From the NCBI GenBank assembly GCA_004346725.1, contig SMDE01000006.1, positions 248,001-312,000 of the forward strand: 64,000 bases of DNA. The letters are read 5' to 3'. Below the pieces are notes generated by a model. That model was given only the letters and a program-made list of their open reading frames with translations, was not told the origin of the DNA and searched no databases. Positions 1 through 8,662 of the stretch are shown here, piece after piece (position 1 is the stretch's first letter; each line of letters opens with the position of its first letter). Made by a program: the position numbers and the translations under genes. The DNA is from Phytobacter diazotrophicus (GTDB taxonomy: Bacteria > Pseudomonadota > Gammaproteobacteria > Enterobacterales > Enterobacteriaceae).

Positions 1-1050
1 AAGAAAATAGCTGGTCATAAACAGGGTATTAAGGCGGCTACGCGCCGTGGCCGAAAGCGCGGTAATACGACTTTGATTCGCCACCAGGCCCGCACGGTTA
101 CCGATATCAATCGTCGCCATTGCCACGATGAGTAACCACAGATGTGAAGCGCCGACGCCTACCAGCGCAAAAGCCGCCACTAACAGCAGTGCGCCAGCGA
201 AAAGCATCTTGCCGGAACCCACGCGGTCAACCGCGCGGCCAATCGCCGGGGACGCCAGCAGACCGGCGATTCCGACGAAACCAAATGCCCCCACGGCGTC
301 CGGGCCAAATTCATACGGCGGGCGCGCCATCAACATAGCGAGCGTAGACCATAATGCGGAGAAGGCGGCAAACATCAGAAATCCCGTAGCGCAAGCGGCG
401 CGAACGGTGGGTTCATCTTTAAACAGTGCCCACAGTGATGACAGCAAGGCGGTATAGGGGAGTGATGTAGCCTGCGCGGTTGACGGGAAGCGGAGGATAA
501 TCACCACCATCACCAGTACATCGATGGCGACGGCCAGCAAAAACATCATACGCCAGCCCTCACTGGCACCGACAAAACCACTTAAGGTGCGGGCAAACAG
601 TAAACCTGCCGAGAGGCCGCTCAATAGTGTGCCTACAACCCGTCCACGTAGGGTCGGATCGGCCAGACCCGACATGGTGGGGATAATAATTTGTGCGCTC
701 ACGGCACTGGCGCCGACCGCGAAGCTGGCCAGTTTTAACAGGTTAAAATTGGGTGCGACGCCCACCGCCAGCAGGCTGACCATATTGCATGCCAGCAGCG
801 CGATGATGAGTCGTTTACGATCGACCCGATCGCCGAGTGGAACCAGCAGGAACAGGCCGCTGGCGTAACCAAGTTGCGTCAGCATGGCAATCTGGCCCGC
901 CTGCGCATCGGAGCGCCCGAAGGTTGCCCCCATGCTGGCGAGTAGCGGCTGGTTGTAATAAAGCGTTGAAACTGCAAAGGCGCAGGCCAGGGCCATCAGA
1001 AAAACGGTGGTGGCCGAGAGCGGCGCTGACGATGAAGAAGAGGTAACCAT
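1..1050 (-). CDS. MFS transporter (DHA1-like), C-terminus outside window
   Basis: The reading frame is open from ATG at 1050 down to base 1 (350 codons), so the C-terminus lies beyond the window. The protein is strongly hydrophobic, with about ten membrane segments visible. It carries the YYNQPLL motif after the first helix and a GDRVDRKR loop between helices 2 and 3, both typical of the major facilitator superfamily drug-efflux (DHA1) group. It probably exports a small molecule across the inner membrane by proton antiport; the substrate cannot be read from sequence. It lies 108 bp downstream of a LysR gene on the same strand, with an 8-bp inverted repeat in the gap that suggests LysR control. 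Confidence 0.9.
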   Translation of the reverse strand, partial: MVTSSSSSAPLSATTVFLMALACAFAVSTLYYNQPLLASMGATFGRSDAQAGQIAMLTQLGYASGLFLLVPLGDRVDRKRLIIALLACNMVSLLAVGVAPNFNLLKLASFAVGASAVSAQIIIPTMSGLADPTLRGRVVGTLLSGLSAGLLFARTLSGFVGASEGWRMMFLLAVAIDVLVMVVIILRFPSTAQATSLPYTALLSSLWALFKDEPTVRAACATGFLMFAAFSALWSTLAMLMARPPYEFGPDAVGAFGFVGIAGLLASPAIGRAVDRVGSGKMLFAGALLLVAAFALVGVGASHLWLLIVAMATIDIGNRAGLVANQSRITALSATARSRLNTLFMTSYFL

Positions 1051-1130
1051 GGTGGCATCAATCCCGTATCAAGAGTTGCCACCACTCTATACGGCACGAT
1101 GCAGGATGATAACGCCGTTTCGGACGCAAC

Positions 1131-1153
1131 ATCTTTGCGCATTATGCAAAGAT
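1131..1153. promoter_or_regulatory. Inverted repeat, putative LysR operator for the MFS gene
   Basis: ATCTTTGC and GCAAAGAT form perfect 8-bp arms around a 7-bp centre, about 80 bp upstream of the MFS start and just inside the LysR 3' end. The dyad has the size and T-N11-A spacing of LysR boxes. A closely related dyad lies at the LysR start. The operator role is inferred. Confidence 0.5.
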
Positions 1154-1158
1154 GAAGT

Positions 1159-2079
1159 TCAGGGTTCCCAGACAGGCGGTGTGCCGATGGCCTGGCAAAG
1201 TGCCGCATTAAAGGCGCGGACTTTGGCACCGGGCTGTGGCAACGCGCGCAGCAGATGAATGCGCGACGGAGCGGCATTCCAGGGTTCGCCGTCGAGCGAA
1301 AGACGCGTGAGTGCGCCCGCTTTTACATCCTGCCCGACAATCCAGGTGGGCAGAAAGGCGATGCCCATACCCGCCAGTGCCGCGCTGCGTAAGGCTTCAA
1401 AATCATCGCAGCGAAAGAACACCCCGGCACGTTGCGCTTCGCTGTGCGAAAAACCGGGGATCTCCTTCCATCCCAGCAGGTCGGTGCCGTGCAGTTTATC
1501 GAGCAGGCGGTGCGAGACCAGTTCGCTGGCATTGACCGGCTGGCCTGCACGCGCAAGGTAAGCGGGGCTTGCCACCAGCAGGCGTGTCAGCGGCGCGAGC
1601 GTCATGGCGATAAGTGTGCTGTCCGGCAGATCGCCCATGCGAATCATCACGTCCAGCCGCTCTGTGACCGGATTGTAAAGCCGTTCGGTGAGATCGAGTT
1701 CAACGTGCAGCGCCGGGTGTTCCGCTTCCAGCGCTGCGATGACCGGCAGAACGTATCGCTTGCCGAAAGAGGGCAGGCACGCGATGCGCAGGGTGCCGGA
1801 CACGGAAATATCAAATGCTGAGACCTCCGCGTGAACATCAGCCAGCTCATCAAGCAGGCGCAGCGCCCGCTGGTACAGTTTCTGCCCCGAATCTGTCAGC
1901 GTCAGTGAGCGCGTTGAGCGAATAAACAACGCGACACCCAGCTCATGTTCCAGCGCATCAATTTGCCGCACCACGGCAGACGGGGTTTGTGCACGCTTAC
2001 GCGCAGCAGCGGAAAAGCTGCCGCTGCGCACGACGTCGGCGAAGACTGAGAGATACTCGGCAAAATTGGGCGTTATCAT
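1159..2079 (-). CDS. LysR family transcriptional regulator
   Basis: This is a 306-residue LysR regulator with an N-terminal winged helix-turn-helix (the SFSAAARKRAQTPSAVVRQI segment, then a dimerisation helix) and a C-terminal inducer-binding domain of usual length. I chose ATG at 2079. A GTG at 2115 would add 12 residues, but that extension runs through a palindrome resembling the operator-like dyad before the MFS gene. The downstream MFS transporter on the same strand is its likely target. The ligand is unknown. No strong Shine-Dalgarno precedes either start, so the exact N-terminus is uncertain. Confidence 0.9.
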   Translation of the reverse strand: MITPNFAEYLSVFADVVRSGSFSAAARKRAQTPSAVVRQIDALEHELGVALFIRSTRSLTLTDSGQKLYQRALRLLDELADVHAEVSAFDISVSGTLRIACLPSFGKRYVLPVIAALEAEHPALHVELDLTERLYNPVTERLDVMIRMGDLPDSTLIAMTLAPLTRLLVASPAYLARAGQPVNASELVSHRLLDKLHGTDLLGWKEIPGFSHSEAQRAGVFFRCDDFEALRSAALAGMGIAFLPTWIVGQDVKAGALTRLSLDGEPWNAAPSRIHLLRALPQPGAKVRAFNAALCQAIGTPPVWEP

Positions 2080-2080
2080 C

Positions 2081-2097
2081 TTTGCGCATTTCGCAAA
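2081..2097. promoter_or_regulatory. Second copy of the LysR-type dyad, at the LysR start
   Basis: TTTGCG and CGCAAA form a 6-bp dyad with a 5-bp centre, directly before the proposed LysR ATG. The half-site ATCTTTGCGCATT is shared with the dyad at 1131-1153. Autoregulation by occlusion of the translation start or promoter is inferred. Confidence 0.45.
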
Positions 2098-2150
2098 ATT
2101 ATTCACAATACGCACAACATATCACGCTGCGTGCCGATGTGCTCGTTGCC

Positions 2151-3331
2151 TTACTGTTCGATGAATGACTGTTGCTCACCCGCGCAGGTTTTTTTGCCTG
2201 TTACCCATGCCACCCCCATCGCCACGGCCAGCAGTAAGAGCAACAGAGGGGTAAAACCGCCTGTTCCAGTGTGTTGTAACACTATGCCTCCCAGCACGCC
2301 GCCGCCAGCAATCGCCAGGTTCCACACCGTTACCAGCATTGATTGCGCGATGTCTGTCGCCGCTTTCGCGCGGATCACCATCGCGGTCTGAAACAGGGTG
2401 GCGGCCCCACCAAAGGCCAGCCCCCACAGCGTCACCGCGACCCAGACCGTGGAGGCGCTGCTCGCATTCAGTTGCAGAAGCAGGGCGGCCAGCATAAACA
2501 GACCAACGCTCAGCAGGGTGAGTCGGTGCAGGTGGCGGCAATCAACACCCCCGTTACCGCGATACTCGCCAGTGAACACAGACCAAACAGTAACAGGACA
2601 GCATCCGTTCTTGCCGTTAACCCTGCGGGGGCCAGAAACGGCGAAATATAGGTGTAGAGCAGGTTATGCGCCAGTACGAAACAGAGCACCAGCAGCAGGA
2701 CGCCGCCCACGCCGGGCAGTTGTGCAACGCGGCGTAGCGATAAGCGCTGTTGTACGGCTGCCGCGCCATGATCCGGGGCGCTCAGCCGCAGAACGATGAT
2801 CAACAGCAACGACATTACGCTAAGCATCGCAAAACAGAGTCGCCAGCCAATCAGGTTACCCACGAAAGTGCCGATGGGCACGCCAATGGAGAGCGCCAGC
2901 GGTGTGCCTGCCATGGCAATGGCGATCGCTTTTCCCCTTTTATGGACGGGGGCCATCGACGCGGCGAACCCCGCCAGCAGCGCCCACAGAATACCGGCTG
3001 CGATGCCAGCGATACCGCGCGCAGCGAGCAGCAGCCAATAATCGGTGGCAAACGCGGTGACGGTATTTGCCAGCGTGAACCCGGCGAGCGTCAGCAACAG
3101 CAGGCGGCGTCGTCGCCACCCCTGCAGTAACGACATCAGCGGGATGGCGGCGATAAACGAGCCGATGGCATAGACCGTCACGCTTTGCCCGGCCGCCGCG
3201 GGCGTGATGGAGAGATCGTCTGCCATGAGCGTCAGCAACCCGGCAGGCAGCGTTTCGGTGACAATAGTGACAAATGCCGCCATCCCCAGCGCCAGCAGCG
3301 GCAAAATGGGCAGTCGTTCCGCGCCTGTCAT
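2151..3331 (-). pseudogene. MFS transporter disrupted by a -1 frameshift
   Basis: The first 268 or so codons from ATG 3331 encode the N-terminal eight or nine helices of an AraJ/YdhP-like MFS efflux protein, including the RGIAGIAAGILWALLAGF segment. The frame then ends at a stop near 2510. The remaining helices continue in the next frame to 2151. Joining the frames near 2539 restores a normal loop if one base is added (reading ATTG-A-CCGCC on the coding strand, giving LIDRHLHRLTLLS). The intact protein would be about 393 residues. The ATG overlaps the stop of the upstream serine hydrolase by 4 bp, so the two were an operon. It is either a true recent pseudogene or a base-call error. Confidence 0.8.
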
Positions 3332-4473
3332 GATGCCTCCCGCAGGCCGTGGTAGACCGCATCGCGCAGATCATTCACAAACTGTCCCGACATGCCTTCA
3401 TACAGCGTATTGCTAAAGGCCACTACGCTGAGTGCCTGCTTCTGGTCGACAAACCAGGCGTGGCCGTAGGCGCCACCCCAGCGCCAGGTGCCGGGGGATT
3501 CCGGCGAGGCGGCGAGTTGTGGATCGCGAAGAACGGAAAAGCCCAGTCCAAAGCCCACGCCGGGGGCGTCCGGGAGTTCATGTGGCGCAATCTGATCGCG
3601 GCCCATTTCCGCCACCCATTCGGGGGCCAGCAGGGAACCGCCACCGCTGCGCAACGTCTCAAGCAGGCGCATCATATCGCCCACGGTGCCGACCATTCCC
3701 GCCCCGCCCGACGGGTACGCCTGGCTATTGTAGACCCGTGACGGGCTGTAGCAGATACCCACAGTGTTCTCAAAAGGGGCTGCAAACTCCCCCTCTTGCA
3801 GGCGGTGTGGCTCCGGCTGGTCATTTACATAGGCGGTGGCGACCTCTTGTTGTGGGGCTAGCGCGAAGGCGGTGTTGTGCATGGCCAGCGGCCCGGTAAC
3901 CAGCGTTTTTATCGCCACATCCAGCGGTTGTCCTTGTACCTGCTCAATCACCGCACCCAGCACATCGATGGCCAGCGAATAACACCACGCGGTTCCCGGC
4001 GCATATAGCAGAGGGACCGTGGCAATACGACGGACGTTTTCGTTAAGCGTTACCCCGGATGCATCCATCCCATCAGAAACCCCTGCGCGGGCGTAGGGGC
4101 CGTTCGCATCCTCTTCAAGGAAGCGGTAACCCAGACCGGCGCTGTGGCTCATTAACTGGCGCAGCGTGATGGTGGCCTGGCCGCCATTCGGCAAGGGCGG
4201 GGTAAAGTCAGGCAGGTAGCGGGTGATGGCCTCATCAAGATGCAATTTCCCCTGCTGCACCAGCACCATCGCGGCGGTGGTAACGATAGGTTTACTGACC
4301 GACGCAAGGCGGAAACGGGTATTCAGCGTCATCGGGCGCTGCGTTTCCCGGTCGGCGTAGCCTGCCGCCTGGTGATAAAGCGTTTGCCCATGGTGGGCGA
4401 CCATGACTTCCACCCCCACCAGGCGGCGTTCATGCAGAGCCTGACGGAAAACGCGTTGAATGAAATCGTGCAT
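3328..4473 (-). CDS. Serine hydrolase, class C beta-lactamase/esterase fold
   Basis: The protein has 381 residues and the fold signatures of the beta-lactamase/DD-peptidase/esterase EstB group: nucleophile motif S58-V-S-K61, the YSL motif at 165-167, a PSGGAGMVGTVGDM stretch around 254-267, and a GGAYGHAW loop near 333-340 where true beta-lactamases have KTG. No signal peptide is visible, which fits a cytoplasmic esterase/hydrolase rather than a periplasmic beta-lactamase. Its stop overlaps the start of the frameshifted MFS gene. The divergent LysR at 4586 is the likely regulator. Substrate unknown. Confidence 0.85.
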   Translation of the reverse strand: MHDFIQRVFRQALHERRLVGVEVMVAHHGQTLYHQAAGYADRETQRPMTLNTRFRLASVSKPIVTTAAMVLVQQGKLHLDEAITRYLPDFTPPLPNGGQATITLRQLMSHSAGLGYRFLEEDANGPYARAGVSDGMDASGVTLNENVRRIATVPLLYAPGTAWCYSLAIDVLGAVIEQVQGQPLDVAIKTLVTGPLAMHNTAFALAPQQEVATAYVNDQPEPHRLQEGEFAAPFENTVGICYSPSRVYNSQAYPSGGAGMVGTVGDMMRLLETLRSGGGSLLAPEWVAEMGRDQIAPHELPDAPGVGFGLGFSVLRDPQLAASPESPGTWRWGGAYGHAWFVDQKQALSVVAFSNTLYEGMSGQFVNDLRDAVYHGLREAS

Positions 4474-4585
4474 ATATTCTCTCCTCAGTGTTCAACGTTT
4501 CCACAGTAGAAGCTTCGCGATTGCGGAAAAAGAGGGGTATATTTCATGACACTGCGGAGATAAATGTCCGTAATAGCGGGGGCGT

Positions 4586-5479
4586 ATGGAAAGTCTTAAC
4601 GGATTTGTGGTGTTTGTGCAGGTGGCGGAGATGCGCAGCTTTGTGGCCGCCGGGCGTAACCTTGGCGTGTCGGCCTCGGCGGTTGGCAAGAGTATCGCCC
4701 GTCTGGAAGATAAGCTCGGTGTACGGTTGTTTCACCGCAGCACGCGCAGTATCACGCTGACGGCAGAAGGGCATTTACTGCTGGAGCGCAGCCGACGCAT
4801 CCTCGCGGAAATCGAGGCCGCACAGCAGGAACTCACCCAGGCGGCGGAGCACCCGGTCGGACGTTTGCGACTCAGCTTGCCGCTGGTGGGGTCGCTGGTA
4901 CTACCCGTACTGGGTGATTTTATGCGCCAGTACCCGCAGATCCAGTTGGATCTGGAATTTACCGACCGCATGGTTGATGTGATTGCCGAAGGCTATGACG
5001 CCGTGCTGCGCATCGGCCCGCCAGCGGATTCACGGCTTTCTGCCCGCAAGTTGGGCCACTTTCGTACCGTGGTCGTGGCATCGCCAGAGTATCTGGCCCG
5101 CTGTGGTGAACCGCAAACCCCTGCGGATCTTACACGCCATGCCTGCCTGCAATACCGTTTTCCCTCAAGCGGTAAACTGGAGCGCTGGGTGATGCGTGGC
5201 AACGAGGCGGAAAACGAACTCGCGCTTCCGGCGACCATGGTATGCAATAACATTGAAACCCGCGTCTGCTTCGCGCTACGTGGGCTGGGCATTGCCTGGT
5301 TACCTGACTTCGCCATTCGCGAAGCGCTGGAAGAGGGCGCGCTGCGGGAAGTCCTGGCCGATTACGCCAGCCACACCGGCGTGGTACATCTTCTGTGGCC
5401 TGCCAGTAAACATCCCTCGCCAAAGCTACGTGTACTGATCGATTTTCTTAGCACGCGGATCTTCGCTCCAGCAAAGTAA
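4586..5479 (+). CDS. LysR family transcriptional regulator
   Basis: This is a 297-residue regulator. Its N-terminal HTH (about residues 15-60, SFVAAGRNLGVSASAVGKSI) is followed by the RLFHRSTRSITLT wing and a full effector domain of the CrgA/DsdC-like group. It starts 112 bp from the divergently transcribed serine hydrolase, the classic LysR arrangement, so it most likely controls the hydrolase-MFS operon. The inducer is unknown. Confidence 0.92.
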   Translation: MESLNGFVVFVQVAEMRSFVAAGRNLGVSASAVGKSIARLEDKLGVRLFHRSTRSITLTAEGHLLLERSRRILAEIEAAQQELTQAAEHPVGRLRLSLPLVGSLVLPVLGDFMRQYPQIQLDLEFTDRMVDVIAEGYDAVLRIGPPADSRLSARKLGHFRTVVVASPEYLARCGEPQTPADLTRHACLQYRFPSSGKLERWVMRGNEAENELALPATMVCNNIETRVCFALRGLGIAWLPDFAIREALEEGALREVLADYASHTGVVHLLWPASKHPSPKLRVLIDFLSTRIFAPAK

Positions 5480-5533
5480 GAAGCGTCATCAAGTCAAAAA
5501 GAGCCACAGCCGTGCGCGCTGAGTACGGTTTGG

Positions 5534-5651
5534 GGGCTGAGGAATCCCCCACAAAAATGCGAGCACGATCGGTCCCCTCTCCTCTTTGGGGAGAGGGTTA
5601 GGGTGAGGGGGGAAATGCGGCTCTGATGGTCATTCCGTTCACCTTATGTTC
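5534..5651. repeat. Dispersed repeat, copy A
   Basis: About 90 bp here (5534-5623) match, by eye at roughly 90 percent, the reverse complement of 43780-43869. The match covers a block beginning GCTGAGG, a CGAGCACGATCGGT core and a hairpin CCCTCTCC/GGAGAGGG followed by AGGGTGAGGG. A second block, ATTCCGTTC-CCTTATGTTC, is shared 10-20 bp further on. The GC-rich, hairpin-rich DNA to about 5900 has the same style but is not clearly collinear with the other copy. I see no credible gene here. The open frame on the minus strand at 5598-5867 is Arg/Gly-rich and looks spurious. Confidence 0.7.
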
Positions 5652-5899
5652 CTTGCTTTTCTGTCGCGACAGAACCTGTGAACGTGCCAGGGTGCTCACC
5701 GCCACCACCCTGGCGACCCGGGCTCCCGGCCAGGAAAATCGCCGCTGGCGCGGTCCATGATGCTTATGTCGTCTGACTTTAGGGGCGGGGACCAGCCTGC
5801 GTCCTTGCAGGCTATCCCCTCCGCCCGCTTCCCTGCGGGCGGCCCCGGTCAGCCGCCAACGCCTCATCGATTTTCAGCCGGACCCTGTCATCGCTGCCA

Positions 5900-6521
5900 C
5901 TGTTTTATTAAGCGGCGTTGTCGCTGTAAAACGTAAGATTACTGGGAATTCCTCAGGTTTGGGGATGAGTGTCATTTTCTTTTAATGACTTTTTGTAGTC
6001 TTTATTATGTCTTTTTCTTACTTGATTGATTCATGTCTGGTCTTTGGTGATGTGAAACTACGTCTTTTTTGTCTTTTCCCTCTTTCTGATACTCTTCCAC
6101 CTTACCTTTTTCTCAACACTGCCAAAAACCAGTCGTTTTACAGGTTAACGCTTACCTTTGTTCAGTTTTCTTATCTTCTTATGCTGGTTTTTATCTCTTA
6201 TTTATTGTTTTTAATGGTTTTATCTCATTTCTTACCATCTTCTTGAAAAGAGTTATCAGTTATTTGTTTGGCGTGTTATTTATCACTCACGTGACTATTT
6301 GATGTCTTTAGAAAAACTTTTTAAAGCTATGAAATATTTTAAGACAAAAATATTAGTCTTTTCAAAGTCATCTTTAAAACCCATGTGTAGCTAATAAAGA
6401 AACAGTTGATAAGTCTTTTGTATGTCTGTAGTCTTCGCGACATTGAAGTCTTGATTAACTCTGGGGCTAGCGACATTGTCTGTGCCTCATTTTCAACTTA
6501 ACGAATGATGGTAAGCACATA
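5900..6521 (+). promoter_or_regulatory. AT-rich leader with clustered GTCTT motifs before the autotransporter
   Basis: This 620-bp gene-free stretch is T-rich on the plus strand. It carries GTCTT at 5998, 6009, 6040, 6062, 6071, 6304, 6356, 6413, 6431 and 6448, almost always on the same strand; I found one copy on the other. Base composition changes sharply from the GC-rich repeat before it. An open frame at 6007-6246 exists but is a Phe/Leu/Ser-rich product of the T-rich strand with no ribosome site. The region probably holds the promoter and regulator sites of the autotransporter operon and is a plausible H-NS target. Confidence 0.45.
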
Positions 6522-8582
6522 ATGAAACGTAATACGGTTGCCAGACTGACGACCCTTGCCGTGCTGGTGGGTTCGATTTGTTCTGTGAACGCAACGATCT
6601 ACCCTGGCACTATTGAACAATACGTTGCCGATATTCAGGCCACACGGCATGATCTCAACCAGGCCGCAGATGTGAATCGCAGATATAAAAACACCCATAA
6701 TCAGATAGCGATGCTGACCGATGCGGAGATCAAAGAGTGGTCTAATGCAGGGCAGACGATGAATATCGCGTCCAGACATATGGCTGACTTGCAGGCAGTC
6801 ACAGGGTTCACGCCTGTTGCCAAACCTGTACAGATCCCGCAGCCGATCAAAGCGCCGACGCCGATTCCGCAGGCAGTACCGAGCGTGCAGCAACTGACGC
6901 CGCAGCCGATGAAAGCGCCGACGCTGACTGCGCAGGCGGTTCCGACTGTGCAGGCAGTTCCGAGCGTGCAGCAGCAGACGCCGCAGCCGATGAAAGCGCC
7001 GACGCCGATTCCGCAGGCGATTCCGACCGTGCAGCAGCAGACGCCGCAGCCGATGAAAGTGCCGACGCCGATCCCGCAGGCGGTTCCGGGCGTGCAGCAG
7101 CAGACGCCGCAGCCGATGAAAGCGCCGACACTGACTCCGCAGGCGGTTCCGGCGGTGCAGCAGCAGACCCCGCAGCCGATGAAAGCGCCGACCCTGACTC
7201 CGCAGGCGATCCCGACCGTGCAGCAGCAGGTCCCGCAGCCGATGAAAGTGCCGACGCCGATCCCGCAGACGGTTCCGACCATGCAGCAGCAGGTCCCGCA
7301 GCCGATGAAAGCGCCGACCCTGACTCCGCAGGCGATTCCGAGCGTGCAGCAGCAGACCCCGCAGCCGATGGCCGTGCCGACCCTGACAGCGCAGGCGGTT
7401 CCGACCGTGCAGCAGCAGACCCCGCAGCCGATGAAAGCGCCGACCCTGACTCCGCAGGCGATTCCGAGCGTGCAGCAGCAGGTCCCGCAGCCGATGGCCG
7501 TGCCGACGCCGATTCCGCAGGCGGTACCGAGCGTGCAGCAACTGACGCCGCAGCCGATGACATTGCCGACTCTGACAGCGCAGGCCATTCCGACCGTACA
7601 GCAGCAAACGCCGCAGCCGATGACATTACCGACCCTGACTCCGCAGGCGGTTCCGATCATGCAGCAACTGACGCCGCAGCCGATGGCCGTGCCGACCCTG
7701 ACAGCGCAGGCAGTTCCGACCGTGCAGCAGCAGGTCCCGCAGCCGATGGCCGTGCCGACGCCGATTCCGCAGGCCATTCCGACTGTACAGCAGCAGACAC
7801 CGCAGCCGATGAAAGCGCCGACCCTGACTCCGCAGGCGGTACCGAGCGTGCAGCAGCAGACGCCGCAGCCGATGAAAGCGCCGACGCCGATCCCGCAGGC
7901 AGTACCGACCGTGCAGCAACAGACGCCGCAGCCGAACACTGTTTCAGCACAGACTCAACATGCATCAGTGACAGTACCGCTGAAAACCTATCCGCAGACC
8001 ACTGTAACGACAATGCCTGTACAGACTGTTATCACCGGGACGAAAGTGACCACCATCAATAGTCAACCTTCCGGGACGCCGCAATCTGGCGGGAATATTC
8101 AGGTGATTAATGTTGTGGGGCAGCCGGGTAAAAATGGCACCAACGGTACGAATGGTAAGAACAGTGCGACGACCTTAACGGTTAATGCCTGGACGGTCGA
8201 TACGACAGCGCGAACCCAGATCAGCCGCAACAATACCGCCATTTACAACAACACCACCAACATTTACCAGAACCGTAGCGCTATCTCTGCGAACCGTTCC
8301 GCGATTGCGGCTAACAAACAACGTATCGATCAGAACAGCAAAGATATCCATGAAAACCGTAAAACGATCAACCAAGTGGGAGCGATGTCGCAAGCGACCA
8401 GTAACCTGCATTATGCCGGCCACCAGTCCGGGTATGCGGTGGCGGTGGGTGAATATGACAATGAAACTGCCGTTGCAGGCGGCCTGAACTTTGGTCTGAC
8501 GGCGAAGACCTCGGTAAGCGTGCAGGTCTCCTATGACGGTAATGCGACAGGCGGCTCTGTCGGTTTATCGGGCTCCTGGTAA
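6522..8582 (+). CDS. Trimeric autotransporter adhesin with Pro/Gln repeat passenger
   Basis: The protein has 686 residues. Residues 1-24 form a signal peptide ending SVNA. A charged, helix-prone head (about 25-104) is followed by 17 tandem units of about 21 residues (105-467, consensus TPQPMKAPTLTPQAVPTVQQQ cut at varying positions), then a Thr/Val-rich linker. A short collagen-like GQPGKNGTNGTNGKN segment and an Asn-rich coiled-coil stalk (about 560-625) lead to a C-terminal anchor of about 58 residues ending in Trp. The anchor (AGHQSGYAVAVGEYDNETAVAGGLNF) matches the YadA membrane-anchor family, which trimerises into a 12-stranded outer-membrane barrel. The passenger therefore should be displayed as a trimer on the surface. 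Adhesion to host or abiotic surfaces is inferred. Three small genes follow on the same strand and probably assist it. Confidence 0.85.
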   Translation: MKRNTVARLTTLAVLVGSICSVNATIYPGTIEQYVADIQATRHDLNQAADVNRRYKNTHNQIAMLTDAEIKEWSNAGQTMNIASRHMADLQAVTGFTPVAKPVQIPQPIKAPTPIPQAVPSVQQLTPQPMKAPTLTAQAVPTVQAVPSVQQQTPQPMKAPTPIPQAIPTVQQQTPQPMKVPTPIPQAVPGVQQQTPQPMKAPTLTPQAVPAVQQQTPQPMKAPTLTPQAIPTVQQQVPQPMKVPTPIPQTVPTMQQQVPQPMKAPTLTPQAIPSVQQQTPQPMAVPTLTAQAVPTVQQQTPQPMKAPTLTPQAIPSVQQQVPQPMAVPTPIPQAVPSVQQLTPQPMTLPTLTAQAIPTVQQQTPQPMTLPTLTPQAVPIMQQLTPQPMAVPTLTAQAVPTVQQQVPQPMAVPTPIPQAIPTVQQQTPQPMKAPTLTPQAVPSVQQQTPQPMKAPTPIPQAVPTVQQQTPQPNTVSAQTQHASVTVPLKTYPQTTVTTMPVQTVITGTKVTTINSQPSGTPQSGGNIQVINVVGQPGKNGTNGTNGKNSATTLTVNAWTVDTTARTQISRNNTAIYNNTTNIYQNRSAISANRSAIAANKQRIDQNSKDIHENRKTINQVGAMSQATSNLHYAGHQSGYAVAVGEYDNETAVAGGLNFGLTAKTSVSVQVSYDGNATGGSVGLSGSW
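6834..7922 (+). repeat. In-frame 63-bp tandem repeats inside the autotransporter
   Basis: There are seventeen units of 63 bp; unit 2 carries an extra 18 bp that duplicates AVPTVQ as AVPSVQ. Units vary at fixed positions: MKAP/MKVP/MAVP/MTLP, then TPIPQ or TLTPQ or TLTAQ, then A(V/I)P(S/T/G/A)V. Because 63 is a multiple of three, copy-number changes keep the frame and all other frames also stay open, which creates long meaningless antisense frames. An eighteenth, degenerate unit (TPQPNTV) ends the array. Confidence 0.95.
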
Positions 8583-8662
8583 TCACCCCACGCCGATACT
8601 GAGTAAGACGGGCGCAGTCACGATAAGCGTTAGGGTAACGCGTAAATGGAGAGAGACGTTTA

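Noticed and set aside
3328-4473. Serine hydrolase as an AmpC-type beta-lactamase resistance gene
   Set aside because: It has SxxK and YSL motifs but no signal peptide and no KTG-type motif. An esterase-like hydrolase is more likely.
5598-5867. 89-codon frame in the GC-rich repeat region, minus strand
   Set aside because: It is Arg/Gly/Ala-rich, with codon use unlike its neighbours, and it overlies hairpins of a dispersed repeat.
6007-6246. 79-codon frame in the AT-rich leader
   Set aside because: The product is Phe/Leu/Ser-rich as expected from a T-rich strand, it lacks a ribosome site, and it resembles no family.
6834-7922. Possible CRISPR or satellite array
   Set aside because: Units are contiguous, have no unique spacers, and translate in frame with codon-position-specific variation as part of the autotransporter.
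6498-7939. Several long open frames on the minus strand over the adhesin repeat (for example 6701-7939 and 6847-7626)
   Set aside because: The 63-bp period keeps every frame open once it lacks a stop. The products are low-complexity Cys/Gly- or Ser/Ala-rich repeats with no ribosome sites, so they are shadows of the real gene.
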